DNA of 22,173 nucleotides from assembly GCA_048213135.1 (NCBI GenBank), contig PS015702.1:47175-69347 (forward strand), written 5' to 3'. The stretch's first letter is position 1. Each line of letters begins with the position of its first letter. Under the pieces are notes generated by a model. The model was given only the letters and a program-made list of their open reading frames with translations, did not search any database and was not told the origin of the DNA. A program made the translations under genes and the position numbers. Source of the stretch: Reclinomonas americana ATCC 50394 (taxonomy: Eukaryota; Jakobida; Jakobea; Jakobida). Positions 1 to 15,132 of this stretch are shown here, in pieces.

Positions 1-497
1 CTGCTGTTGCTGCTGCTGCGGTGGCTGTCCCGAATTACCATTCTTCTGCGATCCTCCCTGCTGCTGCGCTGAACCATTCTGCCCTGTGCTGCCTGATCCA
101 GCTCCCGAATTAGACGGTGGCGGCTGCTGCGGTGGCGCATCGCCTGTCGACGAGTCCTTGTCCGAAGGCGGGGCTGGCATTGGGTCGTCATCCTTCGACT
201 TGTCCTTTTTCGCCCCTGAAGACGACGAAGACGACCCACTGGATGAGTTCGACGATGGAGAGGAAGGTGGTGGTGGTGGTGGTGGTGGCGGTGGCGGTGG
301 AGGTGGAGGTGGGGACGGAGGTGCACTGTCATCACTCTTCTTGTCGGCGGACGCCTTGTTGTCGCTCGACGACTTGTTGTCGGTGGTTGACTTGTTGTCA
401 TTCGACTTGTTGCTGCTGTCAGCCGATGCAGTTGCGGTGGCAGTCTTGTTGTTGTTGTTGTTGTTGCTGCTGCTGCTGCTGTTATTGTTGTTCTTGC

Positions 498-531
<34 letters not shown>

Positions 532-2117
532 GCTCGACGACGATGTAGTTGTAGTGGACGAGTTGGTGGTCTTGTTGCCGTTGTCCTTGTTGGTATTGTT
601 TGCCGTCGCCGTCGCTGTCGTCGATGTCGATGTCGGCGGTGGGGGTGGCGGGGGAGCCTGTTGTGTTTCACAATTCATTGAACACGCCGCCACCACCACA
701 GTCCAAGAAAAGAGCAACGATATGCAGCACACCTGGCTCGGATCTGCCTTGGTCGAGAACGTCGCGCGGCGCTTCTGCCCCGTACCAACGGCGTTGAAGG
801 CAGCCACAGTTGCTTCGTAACGCGTGCCTGGGGACAAGTCTGCACACAAGACGGCAAGTGAGCACCACACGAGCCTCAGAAAACATCTTCGGTAGTTGAG
901 AGTCTCACTCGTTCACCGACAACATCCATCTCGCGCTGATTCACAGCCAGATCTTTCGACGTCACCTCGACCTTGTCTTGCACAGTCGACAGCACCACAC
1001 GGTAGCCCTTGACTGGCGATCCACCGCTGGTCATCGCCGTGCCGATCTTCAACTTGGCACTCGTCTGCGTCACGTTCACCACAACCATGTAGCGGACAAC
1101 TCCCGGTGCACGGCCCGTCGCCGTCGTCGCCGTCGTCGCCGTCGATCCCGTGGTCGTTGTCGACGTCTGTTGGCCCGACTTGGTGGTGTCGGTTGTGATT
1201 GGATCGTCGACGCTATCCGGCTCAGAGACCACCTCCTCCTCGTCCAGCGTCAGAATGTTGTCTGCATGAACAGTGTTGGTTGAGATCACTTGCCACCCCA
1301 TCATCCTTCTTTCTTCTTCTTCCACACACTCACCGAGCGACGGAATGCGCTCACTGGCGCCCGAGTCCACATGGAACGAGACGCCCACCAGTGCCGGTGA
1401 CGTCGTGGCCGCAGACCGACGAATGCGCAGCACGTAAAACCCGTCGAAAGCATCAGACGGATGCCGATGCACGGCCTCCGCCTGCGGCCAGTCCACCTCC
1501 TGCACATTCGCCTCGCGCACACACTGTGGCACACGGCCCTCCACGCCCGACACCGCACACAGCTCCACATCAAAGCCCACCAAACCAGCCGCCCTCTGCT
1601 GCCCCTCCGCCGTCGTCACACGCACTTGCACGCGGTGACCGCCTCCTCGCTTACCCACCGACATTGGTGGCAGATCAGTGCACACAAACGTCGACTCGTC
1701 GTCCACATCGCTCCCTCCAACCAGCGCAGAGCCCTCAAACAGACACGGGAACGACTGACGCCGCGACAGCGCCGTCCCTGGGAATTTCGCGCGAAAAACA
1801 CAATCAGAGCTCTCTACAGAAGACCGATTACACATGCAGGAATCGAGGGAGAGTGGAGAGAGGGAGAGTGCGTGTGCGTGTGAGGGAGGGAGTGCGAGTG
1901 TGCTCTCTGCAGTCTCTCTCTCTTTCCTTCAGTGACCAAGCTGTCTTCGTGCAGCATGATTTGACTCTCTCTCTCTCTCACCTGACACTGTCTGCGCCTG
2001 TGACCAGTCTCCCTGCCAGGTGGCACCACTCTGCTGCTGCGCCTCGTCCACAGTCGCCACCACTCGCACCGCACTCACACTCTCACACATGACACACATC
2101 AACATCACAGTCATCAT
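1..2117 (-). CDS. Secreted fibronectin type III protein with low-complexity Pro/Asn/Ser tail (partial, 3' end off window)
   Basis: Exons read on the minus strand are 2117-1982, 1813-1334, 1261-917, 839-733 and 657-1; phases agree at every join. No known orthologue recognised. The N-terminus is a hydrophobic Met-rich segment ending near Ser-Ala, a likely signal peptide. An in-frame upstream ATG at 2210 would add 31 residues including an Arg/Gly-rich stretch. The middle (exons 2-3) has scattered Cys and is of unknown fold. A Thr-rich linker leads into an FN3-like domain with the motifs TSAKLKIG, GGSPVKGYRV and, across the 916-840 intron, LSPGTRYEATVAAFNAVGTG. The last visible exon is low complexity: poly-Asn/Ser, DNK-S repeats, about 16 prolines, then Gln/Gly/Ser, still open at base 1. 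Introns 1333-1262 (72 nt) and 732-658 (75 nt) are multiples of three with no stop, so retention would keep the frame. Such proteins are usually secreted or cell-surface; function not inferred. Confidence 0.72.
265..314. repeat. (GGT/GGC/GGA)n trinucleotide tract coding poly-proline
   Basis: About 16 consecutive triplets that read as CCN proline codons on the minus strand in the FN3 gene. Third positions vary (GGT, GGC, GGA), so the tract is not a perfect microsatellite and may be held by selection on the protein. Confidence 0.9.
447..534. repeat. (TTG/CTG)n tract coding poly-asparagine/serine
   Basis: Runs of TTG and CTG on the plus strand read as AAC (Asn) and AGC (Ser) codons on the minus strand in the FN3 gene. 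It is an impure coding microsatellite. The long plus-strand Leu-rich reading of this region is its antisense shadow. Confidence 0.9.
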
Positions 2118-2304
2118 CAACACAATCACACTCGCTCTCACTGTCACTGTCACTCCTCCTCCTCCTCCTCCCCCTCCGCGCCACCATCTCCTCTGCGGGA
2201 GCAGCGTCATGGCGGTGGTGCGTCGCTCTCTCTTGCACGCAAGACAGTGAGTGATGATATCCGCGCGCGAGTCTGTCCACGTCGCGTGTCCTGTGCACAC
2301 AACA
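2118..2304. promoter_or_regulatory. Divergent intergenic segment between FN3 gene and first esterase
   Basis: The two genes start back to back with at most 187 bp between ATG codons (94 bp if the upstream ATG at 2210 is used). The segment must hold both promoters. It contains CT/CCT-rich tracts around 2155-2180 and no TATA-like box I can identify. Regulatory role inferred from position only. Confidence 0.4.
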
Positions 2305-3889
2305 ATGTTCCTCCGACGCGCACTGGTGGTCGTCACCGCTCTGGTGCTGCTCGTTGCCGTGTACTTGGGCACGCGCAAAGACAGCACGCACTGGCGACTT
2401 CGACTCGTTGATGTTGCATTCGTGGAAAAAAACGTCGCGACGTTTCCTCGTTTCCTCATGTTTTTTGGCGTGCAGATGGCCGCACGTTTCGCATTTTGGA
2501 AGTGCGGCATGTACGGTGCCGACACGTCACTGTTCAGCCGCGAATGCTTTGAGAATTTGCGGCATTTGGCGCCTTCGTACACGACAGCTGCTGTCACCTC
2601 GCGAGACAGCGATAAAGACTGGGTCTTTGTGGAGCATACTGCAGGCCCAGATGGGAAGGTGATGAGAGTGGCATCTCGAGATATCAATGTGCACAGTCCG
2701 TGTGCTGCAGGCGAGGCTGGGGAGAGGGAGGGCGTGCAAGTTCCCGTGCGCGTCTATGTGCCGGAGAAGGGCGACAAGCTGCCGTTGTTTGTGTACATTC
2801 ATGGAGGAGGTATGCTGCTAGTGCAGTGTGGGCCCTCCTGTGGCCTTGTCTCAGTCGCTCTGCAGGGCATGTCATCAACCACGCCTCGGATATCTCGTAC
2901 GATCGATTGTGTCGCGACCTGGCCACGCGACTGCCTGCAGTGGTGGTCTCGGTGGAGTACCGACTGTCTCCGGAGCACAAGTTCCCGCGTGGACTGGAGG
3001 TTGGTTGGCATCATGCAGTGTGTGCTGACAAGACTCGTCTCACTCGCTCGTTTGCGCAGGATTGTTACACGGCACTCGAGTGGGTGTCTGTGAATCGTGG
3101 CCGCGGTGTCTTGTCGCTTGCCGAGTTGCGCCTGCTCTCCTGCCCTTCACTCTCGCGGTCTTTCTCTCATTCGCCGCGCGTGCAGTCCGGCGGGTCAGAT
3201 TGCAGTGGGAGGCGACAGTGCCGGCGGCAATTTGAGTGCTGTGCTGTCGTTGTTGGCACGCGATGCACTGCAAGTGAGCATGAAGCCGGCGTGCGTGCAG
3301 CCACCGCCACGCATCGACGCGCAGCTGCTCATGTTGCGTGTGGCGTTCAGCGCGCGAACACTCTCCTCGATGGCTGTCTCACTGCCTCTCTCCAGCTACC
3401 CCGGTCTGCGTGTGGTGGACAGCCCGTCGTTCCACCGACTGGGCGACGATGCGTACGTGCTTCCGCAGTACGTGTGCCGTTTCTTCAACGCGGCGTACCT
3501 CGGCGACGATTTCGACGAGCGCATGCGCATGATGCAAGAGGACTGGCGAGTGGCACCGATGCAGGCGGCCTCCATGGCTGAGCTGCCACCCACGTTGCGT
3601 CGCCTGTGTGGTGCAGGTGCTGTAGCGTCATCGCTTACACGCCTAGACGAGCAGGGTGATGATCACCGGCACGCCGGACCCGCTAAACGACGAAGGCCAC
3701 ATGTATGTGGGCAAGCTAAAGGAGGCCGGCGTGTGGGTGTCACACTTGCACTACGACCACGACGACGCTGTGCACGGCTTCTTCCAGTTGTGGTTCCTGC
3801 CGCTGCAGCAAGAGGCACTGGCCTCCAGCATTACAGCGATTCGTGAAGCCCTGGAGGTGTCTCGAAGCTCGAAGGTGGTCGAGGAGTGA
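2305..3889 (+). CDS. Membrane-anchored alpha/beta-hydrolase esterase (AADAC/HSL type), tandem copy 1
   Basis: Exons 2305-2406, 2476-2809, 2866-2999, 3060-3124, 3186-3332, 3396-3593 and 3655-3889 total 1215 nt (404 aa), all phases consistent. Residues 4-21 form a single hydrophobic N-terminal anchor after MFLRR, so a type II membrane protein like arylacetamide deacetylase is likely. The oxyanion motif HGGG is at 143-146, followed by VVVSVEYRLSPEHKFPRGLED. The nucleophile is Ser223 in GGDSAGG, the acid Asp335 in TPDPLNDEG and the base His367 in AVHGFF, so the catalytic set is complete. The family hydrolyses ester bonds of acyl lipids or small esters; the substrate is unknown. The start was chosen because the paralogue shares MFLRRAL and nothing upstream; an in-frame ATG at 2251 is less likely. 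Three introns begin GTTGCG. Unspliced, the gene looks broken by frameshifts; splicing restores it fully. Confidence 0.92.
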
Positions 3890-4019
3890 AAACAACTTAG
3901 AATGCTGTTGATATTATGGTCTCCTCAGCCTCCGTGTGCCACACAATGCACGTACTTGACGTGCACATGGCAGTCGCCAGGAAGAATAAGAAGGACAAGT
4001 CCTTCATGCAGTCACAAAT

Positions 4020-5603
4020 ATGTTTCTCCGACGCGCTCTTGTGGTCGTCACTGCACTGGTGCTTCTTGTGGCCGTGTACCTGGGCACGCGCAAAGACAGC
4101 ACGCACTGGAGACTGCGACTTGTTGATGTTGCAGACATGTGTGCATGAAGAAGATCGCGATGTTCTTCTTTCTCTTGACTGTCGCACTCTGCATTGCTGT
4201 TGTGCAGGTTGTCGCGCGTCTCATGTTCTGGAAGTGCGGCATGTATGGTGCCGATGCGTCACTGTTCAGCCGCGAGTGCTTTGAGAGATTGCAGCGCGCG
4301 GTTCCTCCGACCACTCGTGACATTGATCGTGACTGGGTCTTTGTGGAACATGCAGCAGGCGCAGAGGGAAAGGTGATGAGAGTGGCATCAAGGGATGTTA
4401 CTGTGCGTAGTCCGTGTGCTGCAGGCGAGGCTGGAGAGAGGGAGGGTGTGGAAGTTCCGGTGCGAGTCTTCAATCCGGGGAAAGGAGATAGGCTGCCGGT
4501 GTTTCTGTACATTCATGGAGGAGGTGTGGCACGCAGATGACAGCTGCTCTTCTGGCCTTGTCTCAGTCGCTGTGTGGTTCTGCAGGGTATGTGATCAACC
4601 ACGCCTCGGATATCTCGTACGATCGATTGTGTCGCGACTTGGCCACGCGACTGCCTGCGGTGGTGGTCTCGGTGGAGTATCGGTTGTCGCCGGAGCACAA
4701 GTTCCCGCGTGGACTCGAGGTGCGTTTTACTCGATCTCCCCTTGCATTGAAGTGGCCCTTCTCACTCACTCGCTCGATTGCGCAGGATTGTTACACCGCA
4801 CTCGAGTGGGTGTCTGTGAATCGTGGCCGTGGTATCTTGTCGCTTGCCGAGTTGCGTCTGCTTGCGTCCTTCTTGCGCTCTTTCACCTCCCTTACTTATC
4901 GCAAGTGTGCAGTCCGGCAAGTCAGATTGTAGTGGGAGGTGACAGTGCTGGCGGCAACTTGACGGCCGTGCTGTCGTTGCTGGCACGTGATGCGTTGCAA
5001 GTGGACATGAAGCCGGCATGCGTGCAGCCGCCACCACGCATCAACGCACAGCTGCTGATGTTGCGTGGTGCTACACACTGCTCCATGTTTCTCCAACTCT
5101 CAGCCCTCTCCCCAGTTACCCCGGCCTGTGGGTGGCAGATACTCCGTCGTTCGACAGATTAGGCGGCGACGCATACGTGCTGCCGCAGTATGTGTGCACT
5201 TTTTTCAGTGCTGCGTACCTCGGCGACGATGTGGAGGAGCGCATGCGCATGATGCAAGAGGACTGGCGAGTGGCGCCGATGCAGGCGGCCTCTATGGCCG
5301 AGTTGCCACCAACGTTGCGTCGCCAGATGCGAAGAAAGTGTTCCATCATCATTGTCTGACTGCCTAGACAGAGTAATGGTCACTGGCAAGGCCGATCCGG
5401 TGAGCGACGAAGGACACACGTATGTTGACAAGCTAAAGGAGGCCGGTGTGTGGGTGTCACACCTGCACTACGATCACGACGACGCTGTGCATGGTTTCTT
5501 CCAGTTCCAGTTCTTGCCGCTACAGCAGCAGGCACTGGCGTCCAGCATTGCAGCGGTGCGTGCAGCACTGGAGGCATCACGGAGAAGAAAAGCGAACGAG
5601 TGA
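4020..5603 (+). CDS. Membrane-anchored alpha/beta-hydrolase esterase (AADAC/HSL type), tandem copy 2
   Basis: Exons 4020-4121, 4208-4523, 4586-4719, 4786-4850, 4913-5059, 5116-5313 and 5372-5603 total 1194 nt (397 aa). Every intron position and phase matches copy 1; exon 2 is 18 nt and exon 7 is 3 nt shorter, and the other five exons are equal in length. The N-terminal anchor (first 34 residues) is identical to copy 1. Catalytic residues are HGGG at 137-140, Ser217 in GGDSAGG, Asp329 in KADPVSDEG and His361 in AVHGFF. It starts 130 bp after the stop of copy 1, a clear tandem duplication in which exons stayed similar and introns diverged. Intron 1 must be removed because read-through stops after VDVADMCA. 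Its stop codon lies 23 bp from the stop of the convergent PLB-like gene, so the transcripts probably overlap at their 3' ends. Substrate unknown. Confidence 0.91.
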
Positions 5604-5626
5604 ATACGACACGCGTGACCGTGGGG

Positions 5627-8029
5627 TTACATTATCATCCAGTCAAAGGCCCACACATCAGGCTGTCCCACATGCACGTACTTGTCGAACCCGGAGGCGG
5701 ACCAGCTGAACGGTTGCTGACTCTGTGGCAGTCGAGACTTAGATGTGATGTGACACGCAACAGAGTTCACCACAGAGCTCTGCGCACCTGATGCGATGGT
5801 CCGGACACAGCCTCCGCCTGCTCGCCATTGTGGACGCTTCGGAACGACGTCACCTTGCCGTCGATGCAACCGTGCGGTCGCTTTACCAGATCAAAGTTCT
5901 TCTCATTGGGATTGGTGACGAGGTCGCTGCGTGCGCACAGTTGATTCTGCAGCGAGGCGAGGCGTGAAATGGCTGTGCGGCACGGAACAAGCGACTTGAA
6001 GAGAGACACGCACCACGGCATTGCCTTCGGAGAGCGGATCATTCTGCCAGTTGTTCTCCCAAATCAATCGCTTCATGCTCTCCACGTCGACCACCTTGCC
6101 CTGATCGCGCGCAATGATCTTGGCTCGCGGATTGGCGCTCCACGTCCAAAAGTCGCCCCAGATCTTCACCTCCGAAGCGTAGCCCATCACCTGGTACACG
6201 TCCCTGTTCAGCGGGCGATTGTAACTCGGGAAGTAGCCCAGCGAATCTGCAGCACATTGAGGCGAGTGAGAACAATGTTGAATGCAGATGAGAACAGGCT
6301 GACACACGCATACCATAAGACAAGAACGCCGACTGGTCACCACTGCAACAGTGCGAGCTCACATCAGCGCATTGATGACAACACAACACAAGCACAGAAA
6401 ACTGACACACAAACCCGCGGAAAAACACCGGTGTCTGCTCGAGCACATACAACAGACCAGAGTTGGCCGCCGGCTTGGTGTTGCCCGGCACGAACTTCTT
6501 CATGTCGACAATTTGCCACATGTTGTTGTACTGCACGAAATGTCAGCCCCACCCGTACACATGGGAGAGAGGAGACAAAGCGCCACACACACCGTGCCCG
6601 AGTTCTCGCGCTGGAACAGAGTGGCCCACTCAACACCGGTCTTGGCGAGACGAGTGGCAATCACCGAGCGCGCCCAGGTGAACGAGGCTGCCGGTTGCAG
6701 TACCGTGTAGAGCGAAGTGTTGAAGATCTGCGGTAGGGGCATAAGAGATAGAGATGGTAACCTCACGTTTCATGCACACACACGCACCAGGTTGGTGGTC
6801 TCGAGAATCACCAGCTTGTTGGAGGAGATGAGCCTGTGTAACAAGGTGAGAAGAATGTGATTCCACCGACGCGCCCTCCACCATACTAACCAGTCATCCA
6901 GCGAGCTCAACGAGCCCGGATACGACGACATGGACATGCGGAAGCCGGGCCCGGCCGAGGCCAGCGAGTGGAACTGCAGCGTGTACTTTTTGTATACACG
7001 CAGCATTTGCGTGAACCAAACCCTGCCAGTGGTCGGTGAGGGGATGAAACTCACAGACTGCGAACCCGAGCGAGCATACCATGTGTTGTGCGCCACAAGC
7101 AGGTCGGATCCGTCGGGAGTGATCTGCGCAAAAAAGGGAACATGAATGCCACTTCCTTTGCCAACAGCAACGCGTTGGAGAGAGAGAGGAGGGGGAGAGA
7201 GAGAGAATGAATAATAGTTGTGCACTACAGTCACAACGCAAGAGGGGGCAGGGGAGAAAGTGCATTGCGAATGGCATGAGAGAGAAAGAATTGTTTCCAA
7301 CTCCGCACCTTGATCAGCGACGTGCAATGCCCGTTGACCTCGGTGTAATCGCGCAGCTCGTGCTCATTCATGCGGCTCAACCGCTCCGCCAGCGGCTGCG
7401 GATTCAAGTGCGACATGATATCCTCCGTTTCACTGGCCGCTTGCACAAACAAGAAATCGACGAGCGACAGCACCGGCTATCATGCCACGAACAATGAGCA
7501 GCGAAGACGATTCTAGATCAGGAAGCTGGGGCACGCAACATCATTCTGCGGATCTGCCACACTCGCGTACCCCTGCTGCAGACCGCGCACCTGCGACAAC
7601 AGCAGTCCCGTTTGATACCAGTAGGCATCTGAGGGCCCCTGTTGTTCACACCTCCCTCCATGAGCACAACGAACTGCAAGCAAATCAAGGAGACAACTGC
7701 TTGGCCAACGAGCGCAACATAAAGCGTGGACTGGCGCAGCACGTAGATATAATTCTTCCAGAGATAGTCGGCGACATTGCTCGGCATCGCATCCACCGTG
7801 TTGAAGAGATGCGCCCGCATGTTGGTGACGAACTGGCCAATGCGCGTGGCGGTTGCGCAGGCCTCGACGAAGCCTGGCGAGGGAGGGAAAGGGGAGGAGA
7901 AGGGGAAGGTGGAGGAAAGGGGAAGGGGGAGGAGAGAAGGGGAGGGAGGGAAGGGAGGGAAGAGACGGGGAAAGAGAGGGATGAGTGAGTGTGTGTGTAT
8001 GTGTATGTATGTATGTATGTATGTATGTA

Positions 8030-8065
<36 letters not shown>

Positions 8066-8143
8066 TGTGCGTGTGTCTGTCTCGTGCCTCCCTTCGTCTG
8101 CTTCCGTCGTCTATGTTCCTTCTCGCATACTCATGTCACCATA

Positions 8144-8239
<96 letters not shown>

Positions 8240-8422
8240 TGTGTATGTGCATGAGTGTGTTTGTGAGTGTTCGGCATGCAGTCTCACTTGTCTCTCTTTC
8301 CCCTCACGCACACTGTCACTCTCACTAACACGCACACACACGCTCTCTCTCTCTCACTGTGTGTGTGTGTGAGAGAGAGAGAGTGTTCGGCATTCAGTCT
8401 TCTATTCTTCTTCTTCTCTTCT

Positions 8423-8467
<45 letters not shown>

Positions 8468-8760
8468 TCACGTCTCTCACCAGCTGCAAAAGACTGTTGC
8501 TCATCGGAGACTTGCACGCCTTGCTGCGTGACATTGTAGGTCATGATCTGCAGAGAGACCCATCCCGTGGTCTCCATGGCATCAGAGACAGTGGCAGTGG
8601 CCACTGTGTGAGGAGAGCACACATAAGAGTGAGTGAGACAAGAGAGAAGAACAATAGGAGAAGAAGAAGGAGAAGAAGAAGAAGAAGAAGAAGAAGAAGA
8701 AGAAGAAGAAGAAGAAGAANNNNNNNNNNNNNNNNNNNNACGACGACGTACGACGTACGT

Positions 8761-8805
<45 letters not shown>

Positions 8806-9244
8806 CGAGACGACGAGAGACGAGACGACGACGACGGGAGAGAGAGAGAGAGAGAAAGGATGGAAGGAAAAGAGCAGAGCAGGGCAGAACAGAGGAATGC
8901 AAAGCAGGGCAGAGGCAGAGGAGTGCAGAACAGAGGAAGGCATTCGGCCAGTTTCCGTGCCAGTCCGCTTTGTCTTCAACTCAGAGAATAGAAGAATGAA
9001 CGTACGAAGACAATACGTGCACGAACCCAGGCGGACAAAATAAGATGTGGGAAGACGATAGCCACCCGAGGCGCACAAAGAATGCAATCACTTCAGAGGA
9101 ATGCAGAGCAAAGAGCTATTGAAAAAACAGGAAGAACAGAGCCAAGCTTGACAAAAGATACAGTAAACAGCACAGAGAAAGCAATACAGAATATGCAGAG
9201 CAAAGCATATTGGAGCAAGCACGACGAGCAGTGTGCTACACGAG

Positions 9245-9304
<60 letters not shown>

Positions 9305-9618
9305 AGAAGAAGAAGAAGAAGAAGAAGAAGAAGAAGAAGAAGAAGAAGAAGAAGAAGAAGAAGAAGAAGAAGAAGAAGAAGAAGAAGAAGAAGAAGAAGA
9401 AGAAGAAGAAGCAGAGAGAGAGAGAGAGAGAGCAAGTTGTCTTCCTTCTCCTTTCCCTCTCTGCGCGCACCAGCATTCGGCACATTGTTTGCCTGTGTGC
9501 ACTGACAGATCTCTGCTGCTGGGCATGTGGCGTGAATGACCACTGCGGCTGCCTGTGCTCCACTGACAGCACACACGAGCAGCAGCACGACGACGACCAC
9601 CACCGCGCGCCAATGCAT
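5627..9618 (-). CDS. Phospholipase B-like protein (PLBD / lysosomal p76 family)
   Basis: Thirteen exons on the minus strand: 9618-9471, 8603-8481, 7873-7719, 7590-7540, 7476-7309, 7123-6891, 6833-6788, 6727-6593, 6530-6427, 6343-6315, 6246-6014, 5946-5788 and 5722-5627. They total 1680 nt (559 aa), the usual family length. Residues 1 to about 23 form a signal peptide (MHWRA, then Val/Leu-rich). Family landmarks occur in order: ETTGW, AAGGFVEA, LSLVDFL, GHCTSLIK, HNTW, MLRVYK, RMSMSSYPG, SSLDDW, ETTNL, FQRENSGTYNN, KKFVPG, YFPSYN, NPRAKIIARDQGKV, NDPLSEGNA, CARSDL and VGQPDVWAFDW. Cys210 of GHCTSLIK is the expected N-terminal nucleophile exposed by self-cleavage in this family. It is probably a lysosomal or secreted amidase/lipase. 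Oddities are a 29-nt exon (6343-6315), a 12-residue insert near 7058-7023, and huge microsatellites in introns 1 and 2. The donor of intron 9 (GTGTTT or GTTTTT, two bases apart) is fixed only by frame. Confidence 0.94.
7474..8480. repeat. GT/GTAT/CT microsatellites in PLB-like intron 2
   Basis: The main block is 7985-8464 inside intron 2 (8480-7874). It contains GT with (GTAT)n at about 7991-8062, (CT)n at 8146-8174, (GT)n of about 32 units at 8175-8238, mixed GT/GA at 8355-8385 and (CT)n at 8427-8464. Between the repeats and the acceptor (7880-7980) the plus strand is almost pure purine, giving a C/U-rich tract of about 100 nt before the AG in the transcript. Exons 3 and 4 of the gene fall in the left part of the stated interval. 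Confidence 0.85.
8650..8836. repeat. (GAA)n and (ACG)n tracts flanking an assembly gap, PLB-like intron 1
   Basis: (GAA)n runs from about 8659 to 8719, 20 Ns fill 8720-8739, and (ACG)n with interruptions runs from 8740 to about 8836. The gap joins two different trinucleotide repeats, so the true repeat length and junction are unknown. Lies inside intron 1 (9470-8604). Confidence 0.95.
8720..8739. other. Assembly gap of 20 N
   Basis: Run of N between a GAA tract and an ACG tract. The gap size of exactly 20 is probably a placeholder. Confidence 0.98.
9246..9432. repeat. (GA)n-(GAA)n-(GA)n composite microsatellite, PLB-like intron 1
   Basis: About 27 GA units (9247-9300), about 37 uninterrupted AAG units (9301-9411) and a further GA block to 9432. 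In the transcript of the minus-strand gene this is a CU/CUU polypyrimidine block starting only about 40 nt after the donor at 9470. GAA/TTC mirror repeats of this length can form triplex DNA. Confidence 0.95.
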
Positions 9619-9673
9619 TCACAAAAGATTCACTGTGTGGTTGGTTGGTCGATCGAGAGGAGGAGAGAGAGGC
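9619..9673 (-). promoter_or_regulatory. 55-bp spacer between mutase stop and PLB-like start
   Basis: Both flanking genes run leftwards. The 55 bp between the mutase TAA and the PLB-like ATG must hold the mutase 3' UTR and the PLB-like promoter and 5' UTR, unless these overlap the neighbouring genes. No motif recognised. Confidence 0.35.

Positions 9674-15132
<5,459 letters not shown>

Noticed and set aside
86-820. Plus-strand 244-aa Leu/Asp/Gly-rich open frame
   Set aside because: Antisense of the Pro/Asn/Ser-rich exon of the FN3 gene; amino acid bias follows the trinucleotide repeats and runs through an FN3 exon and two introns of that gene.
2305-5603. Esterase genes as frameshifted pseudogenes
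   Set aside because: All apparent frameshifts fall at introns; spliced products are full length with complete catalytic residues in both copies.
7985-8464. Cys/Val and Ser/Leu repeat-coded open frames
   Set aside because: Pure translations of GT and CT microsatellites inside a PLB-like intron.
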